Shown piece after piece: positions 41,658-57,106 of a DNA stretch of 64,000 nt. The position numbers and the translations under genes were made by a program. Under the pieces are notes generated by a model, which saw only the letters and a program-made list of their open reading frames with translations, did no database searches and was not told the DNA's origin. The stretch lies in assembly GCF_030247185.1 (NCBI RefSeq), contig NC_080572.1:130825567-130889566 (forward strand). The letters run 5' to 3'. The DNA is from Malaya genurostris. Taxonomy: Eukaryota; Arthropoda; Insecta; Diptera; Culicidae. The stretch's first letter is position 1; the number at the start of each line of letters is the position of its first letter.

Positions 41658-42110
41658 CAGAGACATCATATTAACAAGATATTCAGCTCTCAGATTTCCC
41701 GAACAAATCATTGGCAACATTTTTTTAATAACTATTTATTGGAATATGAGTTAAAATTAAATTATTAAAATTTAAATTGGGTGTTCAGCCACAAGTGGTG
41801 ACTTTTCAGCCCTATTATATATATGATTTGGTTATTACCATGAGGACATTATTTGCTTCCGCAGTTCTGAGATTTTTGTGTAGGGAAAATTCTAAACCTA
41901 CTTGTATTGTGTAATGGGGAAAAGGAACTTATATACTAACTTACTAACTAATACAGAGAGCGAATCGATTCAATTGAAGATTGTATCGATTTTTGTCGGA
42001 ATTTGCTTATAATATTATGTGACATTACATCTAATGGTTCTATATTTGTGAGTTTGTGTAACTCATTTGTACTAAACCAGGGAGGACGCTTCAAAATCAT
42101 TTGCAGAATT

Positions 42111-44849
42111 TTATTCTGAATCCTTTGAAGTGTTTTCTTCCTGGTGGAACAACAACTTGACCAAATTGGTACTGCATATGTAAAGCATGGCTGGTCTGAA
42201 AATTTGTTTATAAATCAACAATTTGTTTTTTAGACAAAGTTTAGAATTTCTGTTTATAAGAGGATATAAACATTTAATATATTTTTTACACTTTGCCTGG
42301 ATTCCTTCAATGTGATCCTTGAAAGTGAGTTTTTTGTCATACGTTAAACCTAAGTATTCAGCTTGATCAGACCATGTCAATACCAAACCATTCAATTTGA
42401 GAATGTGATTATTGTTTGGTTTAAGAAAAGAAGCTCTTGGCTTATGAGGAAAAATAATTCATTGCGTTTTTGCTGCATTTGGTCAGACCCTGTCAGCTTG
42501 GAGCGATCTCAATCTTCAGTTTAGCAACGCCATCGCACGGCGTCTCATTCAACATGTCATGTCAATTGTATGGGTGCGCAGTGCTGCTATTTTGGCGCGT
42601 GCGAATTTGACAATTCTCTCCCCTACTTCTATGTACGTGATTCGATGCGGACTCGCCTGAGGGCGCCATGGTCGCAAAAAAGGATGTTGCCAAAGATTTG
42701 TTCGTGAAATGTGAGAGCTGGATATCTTGTTAATATCAATAATGTCTTTGATTTGGTTTAATTTTCCATTTTGACAGATAATCACTGAAAATATTTAAAC
42801 TTCTTTGTAGGCGACTGCAAATCACTCTTAGATTTCTACCTGTGGCTAACAGACTTGTGTCGTCACAGAATAGCGATTTCTGACAACCAACGGGTAGATT
42901 TGGAAGATCAGAAGTGAAAATATTATACAAGATTGGAGCTACGCTCGAACCCTGCGGAACACCGGCTCGTACGGGTAACAATTCAGATTTACAATTCTGA
43001 TAGCTAACCTGAAGAGTACGATCAGTTAAATAATTTTGAATCATTTTGATCAAATAAATAGGAAACTGGAAATCAGACATTTTTGCTATTAAACCTTTGT
43101 GCCAAACACTGTCGAATGCTTTTTCTATGTCTAGAAAAGCAACTCCAGTGGATAACCCAGAAGATTTATTTGCTTTTATCATGTTCGAACGTTCATGACG
43201 AGATCCAAACTGCTCTGGTAAAAAAATTGAATTCTCATTTATATGAGACATCATTCTCAACAAGACAATTTTTTCAAAAAGTTTACTGATAGAAGAAAGT
43301 AAGCTAATTGGTCGACAACTTGATCTTTCTGCTGGATTTTTATCAGGTTTGAGGATAGGAATTACTTTAGCATTTTCCATCTTTTTGGGAAGTAAGCTAA
43401 TGAAAAACACTTGTTGAAAATTTTAACCAGGAGTCTCAAGGCAACATCGGGAAGATTTTTTATAAGAATAATAAAAATTCCATCATTACCAGGAGCCTTC
43501 ATGTTTTTCAGTTTCCTAATAATTGATTTAATTTCGTCAAAATTCGTCTCAATAATGTCATCGTGTGATAACACTTGGGTTGAAATATGCTCATATTTCA
43601 GTGAGACTTCATTTTCAATAGGACTCACAACGTTCAAATTAAAATTGTGGACACTCTCGAACTGCTGAGCAAGTTTTTGAGCTTTTTCGCCATTCGTAAG
43701 AAGTATTTGATTTCCTTCCTTGAAAGCAGGAATTGGTTTCTGAGGTTTCTTAAGAACCTTAGAAAGTTTCCAGAAAGGTTTAGAATATGGTTTAATTTGT
43801 TCAACTTCTTTAGCGAAATTTTCATTTCGCAAAAGAGTCAATCTATGTTTAATTTCTTTTTGTAAATCCTCAACTATGTTTTTCATAGCAGGATCACGAG
43901 AACGTTGATATTGGCGTCGACGAATATTCTTCAATCGAATGAGCAGTTGAAGATTGTCATCGATGATAGGAGAATTTAATTTAGTTTGAGCTTTGGGAAC
44001 TGAAAGATTTCTAGCTTCAATAATATAATGATTCAAATTATCAATTGCTGTGTCGATGTCCGCAGAATTTTCTAAAATAGTTTCATGATCCACATAATTT
44101 TCAATGTGAGATTTGTGATCCATCCAATTAGCTCTATGATAGTTGAATATAGAACTAATTGGATTAATTATAGCTTCGTTGGAAAGTCTGAAGGTTACAG
44201 GAAGATGATCTGAGTCAAAGTCAGCATGTGTAATCGGTTCACTACAAATGTGACTTTGATCCGTTAGAACCAGATCAATTGTAGACGGGTTTTTCACGGA
44301 AGAGAAACAAGTAGGATTATTGGGATGAAGAACTGTAAAGTAACCAGCTGAGAGTTGATTATGAAGTATTTTACCATTACTGGTATTTTGCCTACAATTC
44401 CACTGGACATGCTTAGCATTTAAGTCCCCTATTATGAAAAATTTCGATCGATATCTTGTAAGTTTTTGCAAATCGCCTTTACAGAAATTTAATTGTTCGC
44501 CGGTGCATTGGAATGGCAAATATGCTCCAGCGATGAAATAAATTCCATGAATGGTTTCAACTTCGATTCCCAAGCTTTCAATAACTTTAGTATTGAAAGA
44601 AGGTAAAATTCGATGTTTAATTTGCCGTTGGACAAAAATGGCAACTCCACCACCCATTCCAGTAAACCTGTCAAATCGATGAACCACATAATGTGGATTA
44701 CTTTTCAATTTGACATTTGGTTTAAGAAAAGTTTCTGTCACAATGGCAATATGACTTTTGTGAACTTTGAGAAAATTATAAAATTCATCTTCACTCGATT
44801 TCAAAGATCGAGCATTCCAATTTAAAATATTCAAATAATTATTTAACAT
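42111..44849 (-). pseudogene. Element 6 ORF2 (endonuclease-RT), frameshift plus MITE insertion
   Basis: ATG at 44847-44849 (MLNNYLNILNWNARSLKS). The endonuclease is complete: TETFLKP, IIGDLNAKHVQW, DFDSDHLPVTF. The frame is open for ~495 codons to 43362 (through KNMKAPGNDGIF and LAYFPKRWK), then shifts into 43410-42736: VIPILKPDKNPAERSSCRPI, LDIEKAFDSVWHKG, AGVPQGSSVAPILYN and the catalytic box LFCDDTSL, with Cys in place of the usual Ala. About a dozen residues are missing between RHERSN and MIKANK. The MITE interrupts at 42484-42751. The remaining thumb (LGLTYDKKLTFKDHI, CLYPLINRNSKLCLKN) ends at 42111. Confidence 0.88.
42484..42751. mobile_element. 268-bp MITE inserted in element 6 ORF2
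   Basis: Flanked by atttggt at 42477-42483 and 42752-42758. It begins cagaccctgtcagcttggag and ends aataatgtctttg; this is the inverse orientation of the copy split at 41658/46906. The two copies differ by scattered substitutions. The 78-codon frame across it is mostly MITE sequence. Confidence 0.8.
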
Positions 44850-44878
44850 CACTGTTAAATTTTAAATTCATTATAATA

Positions 44879-46349
44879 TTATTTGCAAATTGCTTCAAAA
44901 AGTGATGAAGTCAAATTCATTTGGATGATCATTTGAAAAAGTTGATCTTGTAGGTAGATCATTTTATTTTCAGTTATATCGCCTAAATCGACTTCATTTA
45001 AAGAAGCGAATGGCTTTGAAGGAATATTTGTAGGTAGACTGCCATTAGAAGAAGATGATTTGGCCGGTCTACCTATTAATAAATTGGTTTCGTTAGAATT
45101 ATTTACATTAGAATAAATAGGTGATAGATTTCTACCTAAAATACCAGCATAACTGACATTAGAAGAAGATGATGACGAGGTCGATCTACCTGTCAATAAA
45201 TTGTTTTCGTTAGAAGACGAATTGACAGGCGTACCTGTTTTTTGTTTTAAATTCGAAGAAATCAGTGCCTTAGAAGAATTAGGCGTGGCATTTGAAACGG
45301 TTTTTTTGATTTTCAGGTATGTTCTGTAAATTTAAGGTCGTTGATTTGACTTGTTGTCTAAGCGAACGAGCGTTTAAATTTTTTTCCCTGACAGGACATC
45401 TCAAATAATTGGATTTATGATTTCCATCGCAATTTGAACAATAAAATTTATCAGTGGTTTCATTCATTGGACAAACGTCTTTCGAATGCGATTTACCACA
45501 ATTCAAACACCGTATATCCATATGACAATTTTTGGTTCCATGGCCGAAGCCTTGGCAACGACGACATTGCGTTAAGTTTGCAATACGATTATGCCATCTA
45601 TAATGTTCCCAATGAATTTTAATGTGGGAAATGAAACGTACTTTTTCTAAAGTTTTCAAATTGTTTACATCACTTCGATTGAAGTGTATTAAGTAAAGTT
45701 CATGGGAAATTCCAGAGCGTGGTTTAGAAGTACCATTCGCTCTTTTTTTTTTTCATAAGTATCATTTGGGAAGGGGCAAAACCAAGCAATTCTTTCAGTT
45801 CATTTTTAATTTCGTCAATACTTTGATCATTTGATAAACCTTTCAAGACAGCCTTGAAGGGTCTGTCTGATTTTATATCATATGAATTAAATTTATGAAG
45901 TTTCTCGGACAAATATCGAATAAGTCGTTCGTAATCTTCCAATCCATCAACCAAGACTCGACATTCTCCTCTTCGTCCGATTTGAAATGAGACTTTTACT
46001 TCCGGGAGAAAAGTAGAAAGCTCAGTACGGAATGCTTTGAAGTCGGAGATCATCACCGTCACTGGCATAGATTGATGTTTCTTTCCAGAACGACAAGCGT
46101 CCATTTTGGGAATTTTTGAAGAATTTTCTTCTATGTCGCTACAATCGGATTCTGGAAGAATCTCGTAAATATTGTTAGACGGCATAGGATCAACGGAAGG
46201 GAAGTCCGTCCGTTGTCTTTTATTTTACATTCAGATTCTAAAAGATCGTGAATGTTATTAGAAAAATGTTGAATAACGGATTGTGATTTATTCCGTATTG
46301 AATTATTTTTAGCCTTAGGCTTGTTGCCTTTCCGGTTGGACGCAGGCAT
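44879..46349 (-). pseudogene. Element 6 ORF1 (gag-like), three frameshifts
   Basis: ATG at 46347-46349 (MPASNRKGNKPKAKNNSIRN), a basic N-terminus. A frame change near 46200 precedes MPSNNIYEILPESDCSDIEE and RRGECRVLVDGLEDYERLIR. A T run at about 45741 on the plus strand shifts the frame again before the zinc knuckles (CRRCQGFGHGTKNC, CLNCGKSHSKDVC, CSNCDGNHKSNYLRC, about 45560-45395). A third change near 45285 precedes the Ser/Asn-rich tail (GRSTSSSSSSNVSYAG, NEVDLGDI) ending at 44879. The stop is 30 bases from the ORF2 ATG. Confidence 0.85.
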
Positions 46350-46913
46350 TTTTGAAATGAATGAAATTTGAAATTAAATTAACTAGGCTAAATTAGTCTT
46401 CGATTAGACTCCTAGCTAGCCTTAAAAAAGACTGATTAATTTCTTAGTCACTCTAATATCACTTAGTCACTCTAATATCACTCTTTGTATCACTTAGTCA
46501 CTCTAATATCACTCTTTGTATAGCCTTGAGAAAGGCTGACTAATTGTTAGTCTTTAAAAAACTGTTAGTGATTCAGGTAGCATTGAAAAAGACTGAAGCC
46601 TTGAATCAATGAAACTCAAGGTAGCCAGAAAAAATTTTCAGGAGCCAAGAGCTATGCGCGTGCGGTGCGAACGACTGTTCAACACTGACTGACTCATTGG
46701 CAACATTCTTTTTTGCAAACATGGCGTCCTCAAACCAGCCCACATCGAATCTCGTATATAGAAGTAGGGTAGAGAAATGTCAAATTCGTGCGCGCAAAAA
46801 TAGCAGCACTGCGCACCCATACAATTGACATGATATGTCGAATATGATGCCGTGCGATGGCGTTACTGAACTGAAGATTGATTTCGCTCTAAGCTGACAG
46901 GGTCTGCTTGATT

Positions 46914-47238
46914 GCAATAAATGGACTACCCCAGTTAAACACTTTCCTAAGTAGCATATTTAGTTGCCGTCCTGTATTTTTCTACTAATTGTGCAATTTA
47001 TCAAGTTAGTTTATATTACTATTCTAATAACTGTTATGTTATGAAAAAAGAGCAATTTTTCAGTGTTGTGCAACATATCTTCAAGTTCTTCCGTTATTAC
47101 GAATATTTATTCCCAACTGATACTAAAACTCATGCGTCGATCCCATCATAAAAAGAGTATTAAAATTAGTCAAAAAACAATTGTGAAATTCGTGAAAACT
47201 ACTACGTATTGTAAACAAGAAATGGAATGACGTTTACA
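46914..47238. other. AT-rich stretch, presumed continuation of the gypsy-like relic
   Basis: Lies outside the MITE TSD, so it was contiguous with 41657 before the insertions. Translation in any frame is full of stops and shows no pol motif. Confidence 0.4.
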
Positions 47239-48215
47239 AAACCTGTTTTAATCCACCTAGTGGTGTAATAATGCCTTTCTCATATTACTCATTACATCAT
47301 AAATAATACTGTGGAATTCGCTGAAACAACTGTTCATTGAATAGAAATAGGAAAGTTTGTTCGAACCTAATCCAAGAAACTCTACAAATCCTGTTTATCT
47401 TGTAGTTCCGGAACCGGAAGTAGTATCTACAACAAATTTAGGAATTCCGTATGAAACTGTAAGACTTTTCCTTTGAACCTATGAGTTTGTGAAAACCGAT
47501 GTGGCCTTGAAGGGAAGCGAGTGAGACCCTTTTCAGTTTTTGATCACCACTTCCAATTCTTCCAAAACCATATTGCCAATCTATACGGCGATTTGAAAAC
47601 ATTGACACTCATCGACATTTTATACCCATTAACTAACAAGCTCTGCAAACTAGAATAATTTATCAGACAGTTATATGGGATTTGTGCCTGTTTTTGACTA
47701 TCGTTTGTGAAAAATTGCTAATGAAATTGGTAATTTTTCACTTATCACGTTTTTTTAGGAAACTATAAGACCTTTCATTTGAATCTTAGTTTGTACAAAT
47801 CGGTTGAGCCGTTTTAGAGAAAAATGATTGCACACTTTTTCTCTAATTCTCACATATTACCATGTAACTCCAGAACCGCCAGTCGGATCCAAATAAAATT
47901 CAATAGCAGGCTATGCGACTGTTAGTACTTTTATTTGAATCTAAGTTTGTGAAAATCGATTCAGTAATCTCTGAAAAAAGTGAGTGCATATTTTTTCCAT
48001 TTTTTATGTACATATCATCATATATCTCTGGAACCGGAAGTCGGATCGGGATGAAATTCAATAGCAGGCTATGGGACCATGAGACCTTTCATTTGAATCA
48101 TAGTTTGTGGAAAGCGGTTCAGCCGTCTCCGAGAGAAGTGAATGCATATTTTTGTTACATACATACACACACGCACACAAACACACACACAGTCATTTGC
48201 TCAGTTCACAGTGAT
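47239..48215 (+). repeat. P3: truncated P-family repeat
   Basis: Starts cctgttttaatccacctagt and gcctttctcatatta, and contains several diverged units with ggaaccggaagt and gagacctttcatttgaat. It reaches a CA tract (48163-48193) and gctcagttcacagtgattg, after which the usual end is missing. A 103-codon frame here is repeat-derived. 48216-48344 is spacer without features. Confidence 0.75.
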
Positions 48216-48344
48216 TGTAAGTAAGTAAAGTCTTATCACTTTGGCAATTTTCTTTTTCATTTGCGCTCTATATCTCGCTAGTAAAAATCTAAATCTCTTC
48301 TAAGTCCCTTCTTAACTGGGACTTAGAGTTTTTTTTATCCATTC

Positions 48345-50275
48345 CCATTAAACGATCCATTCAGCACAGTCTTCTGCCTGCCTTTTAAATGTAACTTATA
48401 GAAGCCATCGGAATTGAGATTACGACGGAGATGGGATCTTCCATCATCATCATTGCAGCGTACTGCCCCAAACAAACCAATCTTCGAGATGGTACGTGTG
48501 CATCAGTGAAGCGAGATCTGGCTATGCTCACTTGACGACAGAACAAATTCATCATTGCTGGGGACTTGAACGCACGGCATGAGCTGAGAGGAAACAAAAG
48601 ACAGAGTCGAAACGGATTCGTACTTGCCAAAGATTACGAAGCTGGACAGTACAACATCCTCGCTCCGGATCAGCCAGCGCGACTTTCCAGATCGGGAGTT
48701 CATTCCATTTTAGATATATTCATCAGCAACATCAGCTCTCCGGTTGTCTTCAACGAGCTCTCTTACGACCACTTTCCAGTAATATTGATATTGGGATCTT
48801 CACCAGAAACAATGCCTATTCAACCTCGGCGGAACTTTTATCGCACCGACTGGGTACAATTTCAACAAATCGCCGACCAACTTATTAATATCGATTTGCC
48901 CCATGATTCCCCGATGAAAATCGATGCGGCCCTATCTTAGTTCCATTCAATCACAGTCGCTCGTGATATGACGGTTCCAGTACAACATATGCCGAGTTTC
49001 TCTCTTCAAATTGACAGTGTCACCAAAAAAACTCATCCGACTTCGAAATATCTACCGGAGGCAGTATCAACGAACTGGCATCCTATATAAGAAGACCTAT
49101 TATAACAACTTAACAAGTATAATCCAGGAAAGGATAACTGAGCTTCGCTACAGGATCGTCCAGTAAAAGTTTCGAGAAATTCTTCCACATTCAAAGCCTT
49201 TCTGGTTCTTAACGAAGGTGCTTAAGAAAAAACCGAAGCCTATTCCTCCTCTGATGTCACTCCAGGACGCAGCTGAAGGAATACCTTTAATCACACCAGT
49301 AGAGAAGGCAAATGCGCTAGGCCAGTAGTTGGTGTGTCCTCACAACTTGGGACTCAACATTGTTAGTCCACATGAAGGAGCCGTTGCTGATAGCGTAGCT
49401 GAGGTTGACCAATCAGACAGCTTGGTTCCTGAGGAAAGTAGAAACACTGCGAATGAGCTTATGGCTATTGTGAAAAAATCCAAAAATATGAAGGCCCCCG
49501 GTTTCGACAACACATTCAACATTGAGCTGAAACATTTGAGTATTCGCTCATTTGTTTTTTTAGCTAAAATTTTTAACAGGTGCTGGGAGCTTGACTACCT
49601 TCCTTCAATGTGTAAGTTAGCTAAAGTTATCCCAGTTTTGAAACCGGGGAAAGATCCTTCCTTTTCCAAGAGCTTTCGGCCCATCAGCTTACTCTCTGCC
49701 CTATCCAAGCTGTTTGAAAAGTAAATACAAAGGCGAGTTCTTGCTTTCGCGGATGAACAGGATATATTACTGGAAGAACAGTTTTGGTTCCGGAAAGGAA
49801 GATCCACCATCCACCAACTCACAAGGGTTAACAACGTTATCCAGCAAAACAAATCAGTGTCCAAAACGACTGCCATGGCAATATTGGATATTGAAAAGGC
49901 ATTCGATAATGTGTGGCACGATGGCCTGGTGTTTAAACTGCATAGGTATAATTTTCCCATGTATCTTATTAAAATTATCAAAAATTATCTTGCAGATAGA
50001 CCATTCCAGGTTTCTCTGAATATTGCACTTTCAGAAAGATTTACTATTTCTGCTGGTGTACCCCAATGAAGTATCCTAGGTCCCATCCTGTACAACATTC
50101 TTACATCAGACATCCCACCTCTTCCGGGTGGTGGTGTTCTGTCACAATTTGCTGATGATGCTGCCATTCTTTACAAAGGTCGTGTTATTAATGATCTGAA
50201 GAAAAAACTACAGACAGGTCTGGACGCTCTAACTGAATATTTTACACGCTGAAAAATGATGTGATCAAGCCAGTC
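48345..50275 (+). mobile_element. Element 5: Jockey-type non-LTR fragment (endonuclease and RT), truncated both ends
   Basis: Plus-strand relative of element 4. The match starts near 48345 (cattaaacgatccattcag) inside the endonuclease and ends near 50275 just after the RT catalytic region, so ORF1, the RT C-terminus and the 3' UTR are absent. It preserves the sequence across the site where the mariner sits in element 4, which defines that mariner's boundaries. Confidence 0.85.
48380..50260 (+). pseudogene. Element 5 ORF2 fragment, multiply broken
   Basis: Endonuclease part: IIIAAYCPKQTNLRD and AGDLNARHELRGN (48430-48590), SRSGVHSILDIFISNI, then LSYDHFPV where the canonical motif is SDH (48760-48780). 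The linker (48940-49200) has stops. RT: NMKAPGFDNTFNIELK (49485-49530), KPGKDPSFSKSFRPISLLS, a stop within the helix after KLFEK (49724), LDIEKAFDNVWHDGL (49880-49930), a TGA inside GVPQ-SILG (about 50068) and the catalytic SQFADDAAIL (about 50142). Not functional. Confidence 0.83.
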
Positions 50276-50993
50276 TCCTGCCAAAGAAAACCGATTGCAT
50301 CATCCTGCTGCTAGTCGTTTGCATTGTAGCAAAATACAACAAAAAATATACATCATGCAAAATCAGCCTTTCTGATGGCTCCAAATGTTATCTAAAGAAA
50401 TATAAAGATAGCATCTTTGCAAATCGGAAATTAAAACCATCAGTGTAGTGCAAATCTAGGATAATCTGATTAGTTACATTACACGATTTGGCCCTTCTGA
50501 ATGCTATAAATAATTTCTTTCACTCAAACATTATCAAATCCGAAATGAAAAAATCGACATCAAAATTCTGCATGTTTCTATTTAGAACCATATTTGTATG
50601 CCCAAAAAAATATGCGAAATATTACTTCATTATACTGTATACGGCCCATTTTTCAACCAGTTGTAGTTTGTAGTAGAACACTCTGTGAGTTTGCTATAAA
50701 AAGGGCATAGAACTGACTCAGAGAGCGATTCATTTCCAATTTGGCTGTCGTAGTCAACACCCACGGACAACAAGTCAACCTGGAAATAGCAGTATTCATC
50801 ATCGGATTTCCATATAAATTATATGGGATATTTTTATAACTTTCATTATGATAACGTCCATTTAGATTTGACGTACACATTAAATAAAGATTATAAGTTT
50901 CTATATAATTTCTATGAATTATATTCGGCATATGATTCATATGACAAATCTAATGAATATAAATAAGATTTTCATTTCAGTGTAGTACAATAT
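50276..50993 (-). repeat. M-family fragment and AT-rich flank
   Basis: 50320-50480 resembles the inverted M B segment (aaaatcagcctttctgatgg, then ctaaagaaatataaagat). 50480-50710 (gatttggcccttctgaatgc, tactgtatacggcccatttt, gtagtttgtagtagaac) matches 62140-62450. 50711-50993 is AT-rich without features. Confidence 0.6.
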
Positions 50994-51420
50994 ATTTTTT
51001 TTCAAATAAAATTTTATTGGGCTCATTTGCTTTAGCTTAACGTGGCCGATTGTCTGGTTGTTAGGGAGAGAGAAAGGGATGCCGTATTACGGGACGGCAT
51101 ACTCCCCTAGAGTTAGTAAGGGGACATAGGGAGGGTGTGACCTACACAGTATTGAATTGAATTTAAATACATCATTTGTTTGTGGCATACATCTTTTAGA
51201 CACACTTCGCGTTCGATTATTCTGAAGAGATTATTCTGGATTGGGATGCTTTGTTGGTGTGACGTTTTTGGGTAGCTTCCAGCAACTCAGTCAGTTCAAG
51301 GCAGGTGCATACTCCGAATCATCGTTTATACAGGCCATACTTTCAGCAGCGTAAAGAAGAGTGCGATAGAGCTGTAGACGAGAAAGAAATAGGGAGAGCA
51401 CTAAATTTGAGCATCGATAG
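50994..51420 (-). mobile_element. Possible truncated 3' end of a non-LTR element
   Basis: Begins with a T run then caaataaaattttattgggc and aacgtggccgattg, resembling the inverted 3' end of the ORF1-only element at 26035-26110. This suggests a minus-strand, 5'-truncated copy. The right boundary is uncertain, and no ORF or TSD was identified. Confidence 0.4.
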
Positions 51421-54830
<3,410 letters not shown>

Positions 54831-55974
54831 ATCACAGAATACACATAAATTAATTGTTTCCTCCTTCAGTTTTCATTTTTAATACTCTTCTCCATTTATA
54901 ATTCTATTCGTTCGAATCTGCTTACTACCAAGAGCGAAGACAATGAAGCAGCTATACTACTTGGCACTTGAAACTGAGCAAGCAAAACTTCAAATGACTA
55001 GGTACGACTATTCAACTGACGATGAATTCTTGGAGCTTCACTTGAAAATGGCAACAAAGCCAAATGAATTAGTAGGGATACGCTGACGGTCAGCGGCCAT
55101 AAATTTCATTTTCATCTTATATTATTCGATTGAAAATGAAATTTTACCGCACTGGCAATGAGTAATAGTCAGCAGGAGTAAACACTTACTGCGGGTGGGT
55201 CACTGCTGCGAGTCAGCCCACAATCTTTTACATTAAGTTTTGAATCACTCCAAGAGCGAGTCCACATCTACACACATTGAGTGTGAGCAGTCTTCCAGTG
55301 TACTGGCAATGTTCTGCGCAGGGTAGTTTTCTTTTTGGTAAATCGAAGCTTATGCGAGCGCCATGATAGTCGCTGGAGTGTGCTGCTGCTGGTGTATTTC
55401 ACAGCTTCTCGAAGAAATAAAAAGGACTGATACGATTTTCACTAGCAGATGATAATATTCACATGTCGAAAGGCTAATACCCAATAGCAGCATGCAATGC
55501 AAACACAGTAAAAGAACATTCTGAATATTGATTACCGAGAAAAACACTTCGTTTTCATTCCAGAATTGTTTTACTCTCATGGTCTAATTGGATTAAACCC
55601 AATTAAATATTTAGTATGAATTTAGCTTATAGAAGTAACAGGAGTTCAATCACAGAATACACATAAATTAATTGTTTCCTCCTTGAGCTTTCATTTTTAA
55701 TACTTTACTCCATTTATAATTCTATTCGTTCGAACTTGCTTACTACCAAGAGCGAGGGCAATGAAGGAGCTACACTACTTGGCACTCGAAACTGAGCAAG
55801 CAAAACGTCAAATGACTAGGTACGATTATTCAACTGACGATGAATTCCGGGAGCTTCACTTGAAAATGGCAGTAAAAGTCAAATGAATTAGTAGGGATAT
55901 GATGACGGTCAGTGGTCATAAATTTCATTTTCATCTTATATTATTCGATTGAATATGAAATTTTACCGCACTGG
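54831..55974. repeat. Pair of ~325-bp direct repeats, 818 bp apart
   Basis: 54831-55155 and 55649-55974 share gaatacacataaattaattg, ctattcgttcgaa, ctactaccaagagcga (lightly varied), ggcactYgaaactgagcaag and aattttaccgcactgg, with roughly 93-95% identity by eye. The ~490 bases between them differ from both and have no ORF of note. Either a dispersed-repeat pair or an old local duplication. Confidence 0.75.
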
Positions 55975-56689
55975 TCGTTATAATAACGATAGCGAATGGA
56001 ACGCAGCAATATCAATAGAACTTAGAGTTCGAGCGGGAGCGAAAGAGCGAGTTTAATAATCAAAGAGTAAGCAACGGCAAGAGTGCTAGAGTGGAAGAGT
56101 AACGGGTGCAGTAGAAGTGTGCATGCTTGTCTGTACACGAGTGAGTGAGTGAGAGCCAAAAGGAGCACGACTGAGGTGGAGAATGTTTGATCGTCTCTAT
56201 TAGCGGCCCTTACACGAGCATTAAAAGGCAGGTGTGTAATGTCAGAGACATAACTGGATGTCGTGAATACGAATAAAACAGGCACGCTACCTTCACACTT
56301 ATCAATATCAGTTAGTTGATCGATTCTGTGAATTGTGCAAGTATTCCCCTTCTTCACTACTAAGTGTAGTAAACAAAAAGGTGTTTCGCTTTTGATTTCC
56401 GCTTAACGACAGAGAAGAAAACTGCTTTTGCATATTGCAACAATGGCCGGGTTTCTAAGATTGTAAATTGCCCCTTAATATTACCTTGCTTTTAGGTATC
56501 TATATCGAAATTTCCCATAGTTATCATTAATGTATTTTTACGAAAAAATAAAAATGGGGCGTACTTGATCTCTTAGTCCACATAGAAACATGAAATATAT
56601 TTAGAAAAACACTTTTTAAACACACGTCGATTTTTTGAGGTGTTAAGAAATTCTTTCCTTTCACCACATTTTCATGAGAAATTAAATAC
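55975..56689. other. Non-coding stretch with inverted-repeat end and M A segment
   Basis: 56199-56224 (agcggcccttacacgagca) is one member of an inverted pair with 58952-58977. 56228-56370 is an M A segment. The 111-codon minus frame here is composed of these repeats. Confidence 0.55.
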
Positions 56690-56990
56690 AGTATATGCGG
56701 TAACCCTGTTTCGCACGGCATATTTAGAAATGACACCCATACTAGTATAAAGATATATTATACATCAATAATTTTATTTTCGCATTGCGTGAGATCGTTG
56801 CCGTTGTAAATGAATGTGTTAGTGACGGCGCAAACTTTTTCAATTTTCATTTTTATGAATCTGATGCTTTTGGTAGGAAATGGAGAAAATACAATTAATT
56901 TTTAATGATAACCTGTGGGACTATAAAGTGTCTTGAGTTGTCACGACCAACAGGATCTGCATTCAGACAGAACCGAGAGGGGTCTTGACG
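56690..56990 (+). repeat. T-family repeat copy
   Basis: Shares catactagtataaagatat, gaatgtgttagtgacggcgc and gtcttgagttgtcac with the T region at 24.65-25.8 kb. It has no histone sequence. Confidence 0.7.
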
Positions 56991-57012
56991 AGTACACTCG
57001 GTAAACTTCGAA

Positions 57013-57106
57013 GTTTGACTCGAAATTCATTGTGATTTCCAATTGGATTCCAAAGAAAATGAAACAATCCATTTCGGGCGGAATCACAATAAATTCCGAC
57101 TCAAAT
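57013..57106. repeat. Imperfect 94-bp hairpin
   Basis: The left half (tttgactcgaaattcattgt then gatttcc) is the near inverse complement of the right half (ggaatcacaataaattccga then ctcaaa). Probably a small MITE or MITE end pair. Confidence 0.65.

Larger units (their letters stand above)
41722..46693 (-). mobile_element. Element 6: near full-length Juan/Jockey-like non-LTR retrotransposon
   Basis: A ~5-kb minus-strand insertion with TSD tcattggcaacatt at 41708-41721 and 46694-46707. Order: 5' leader (46350-46693), ORF1 (46349-44879), ORF2 (44849-42111), 3' UTR (42110-41722) with an A tail (T run at 41721-41726). The leader has a local tandem duplication (actctaatatcact units, about 46460-46510). 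Frameshifts in both ORFs make it inactive, but it is the best copy of its family here. The MITE at 42484-42751 interrupts ORF2. Confidence 0.9.
41658..46906. mobile_element. ~270-bp MITE (outer copy) split by element 6
   Basis: The two halves are 41658-41721 and 46694-46906. The MITE starts cagagacatcatattaacaa and ends gctgacagggtctg, and is flanked by cttgaat (41651-41657) and cttgatt (46907-46913), a 7-bp TSD with one mismatch. A second copy of the same MITE lies inside element 6 (42484-42751). The CAGA-type ends and 7-8-bp duplication suggest a hAT-like origin; this is tentative. No ORF of its own. Confidence 0.75.
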
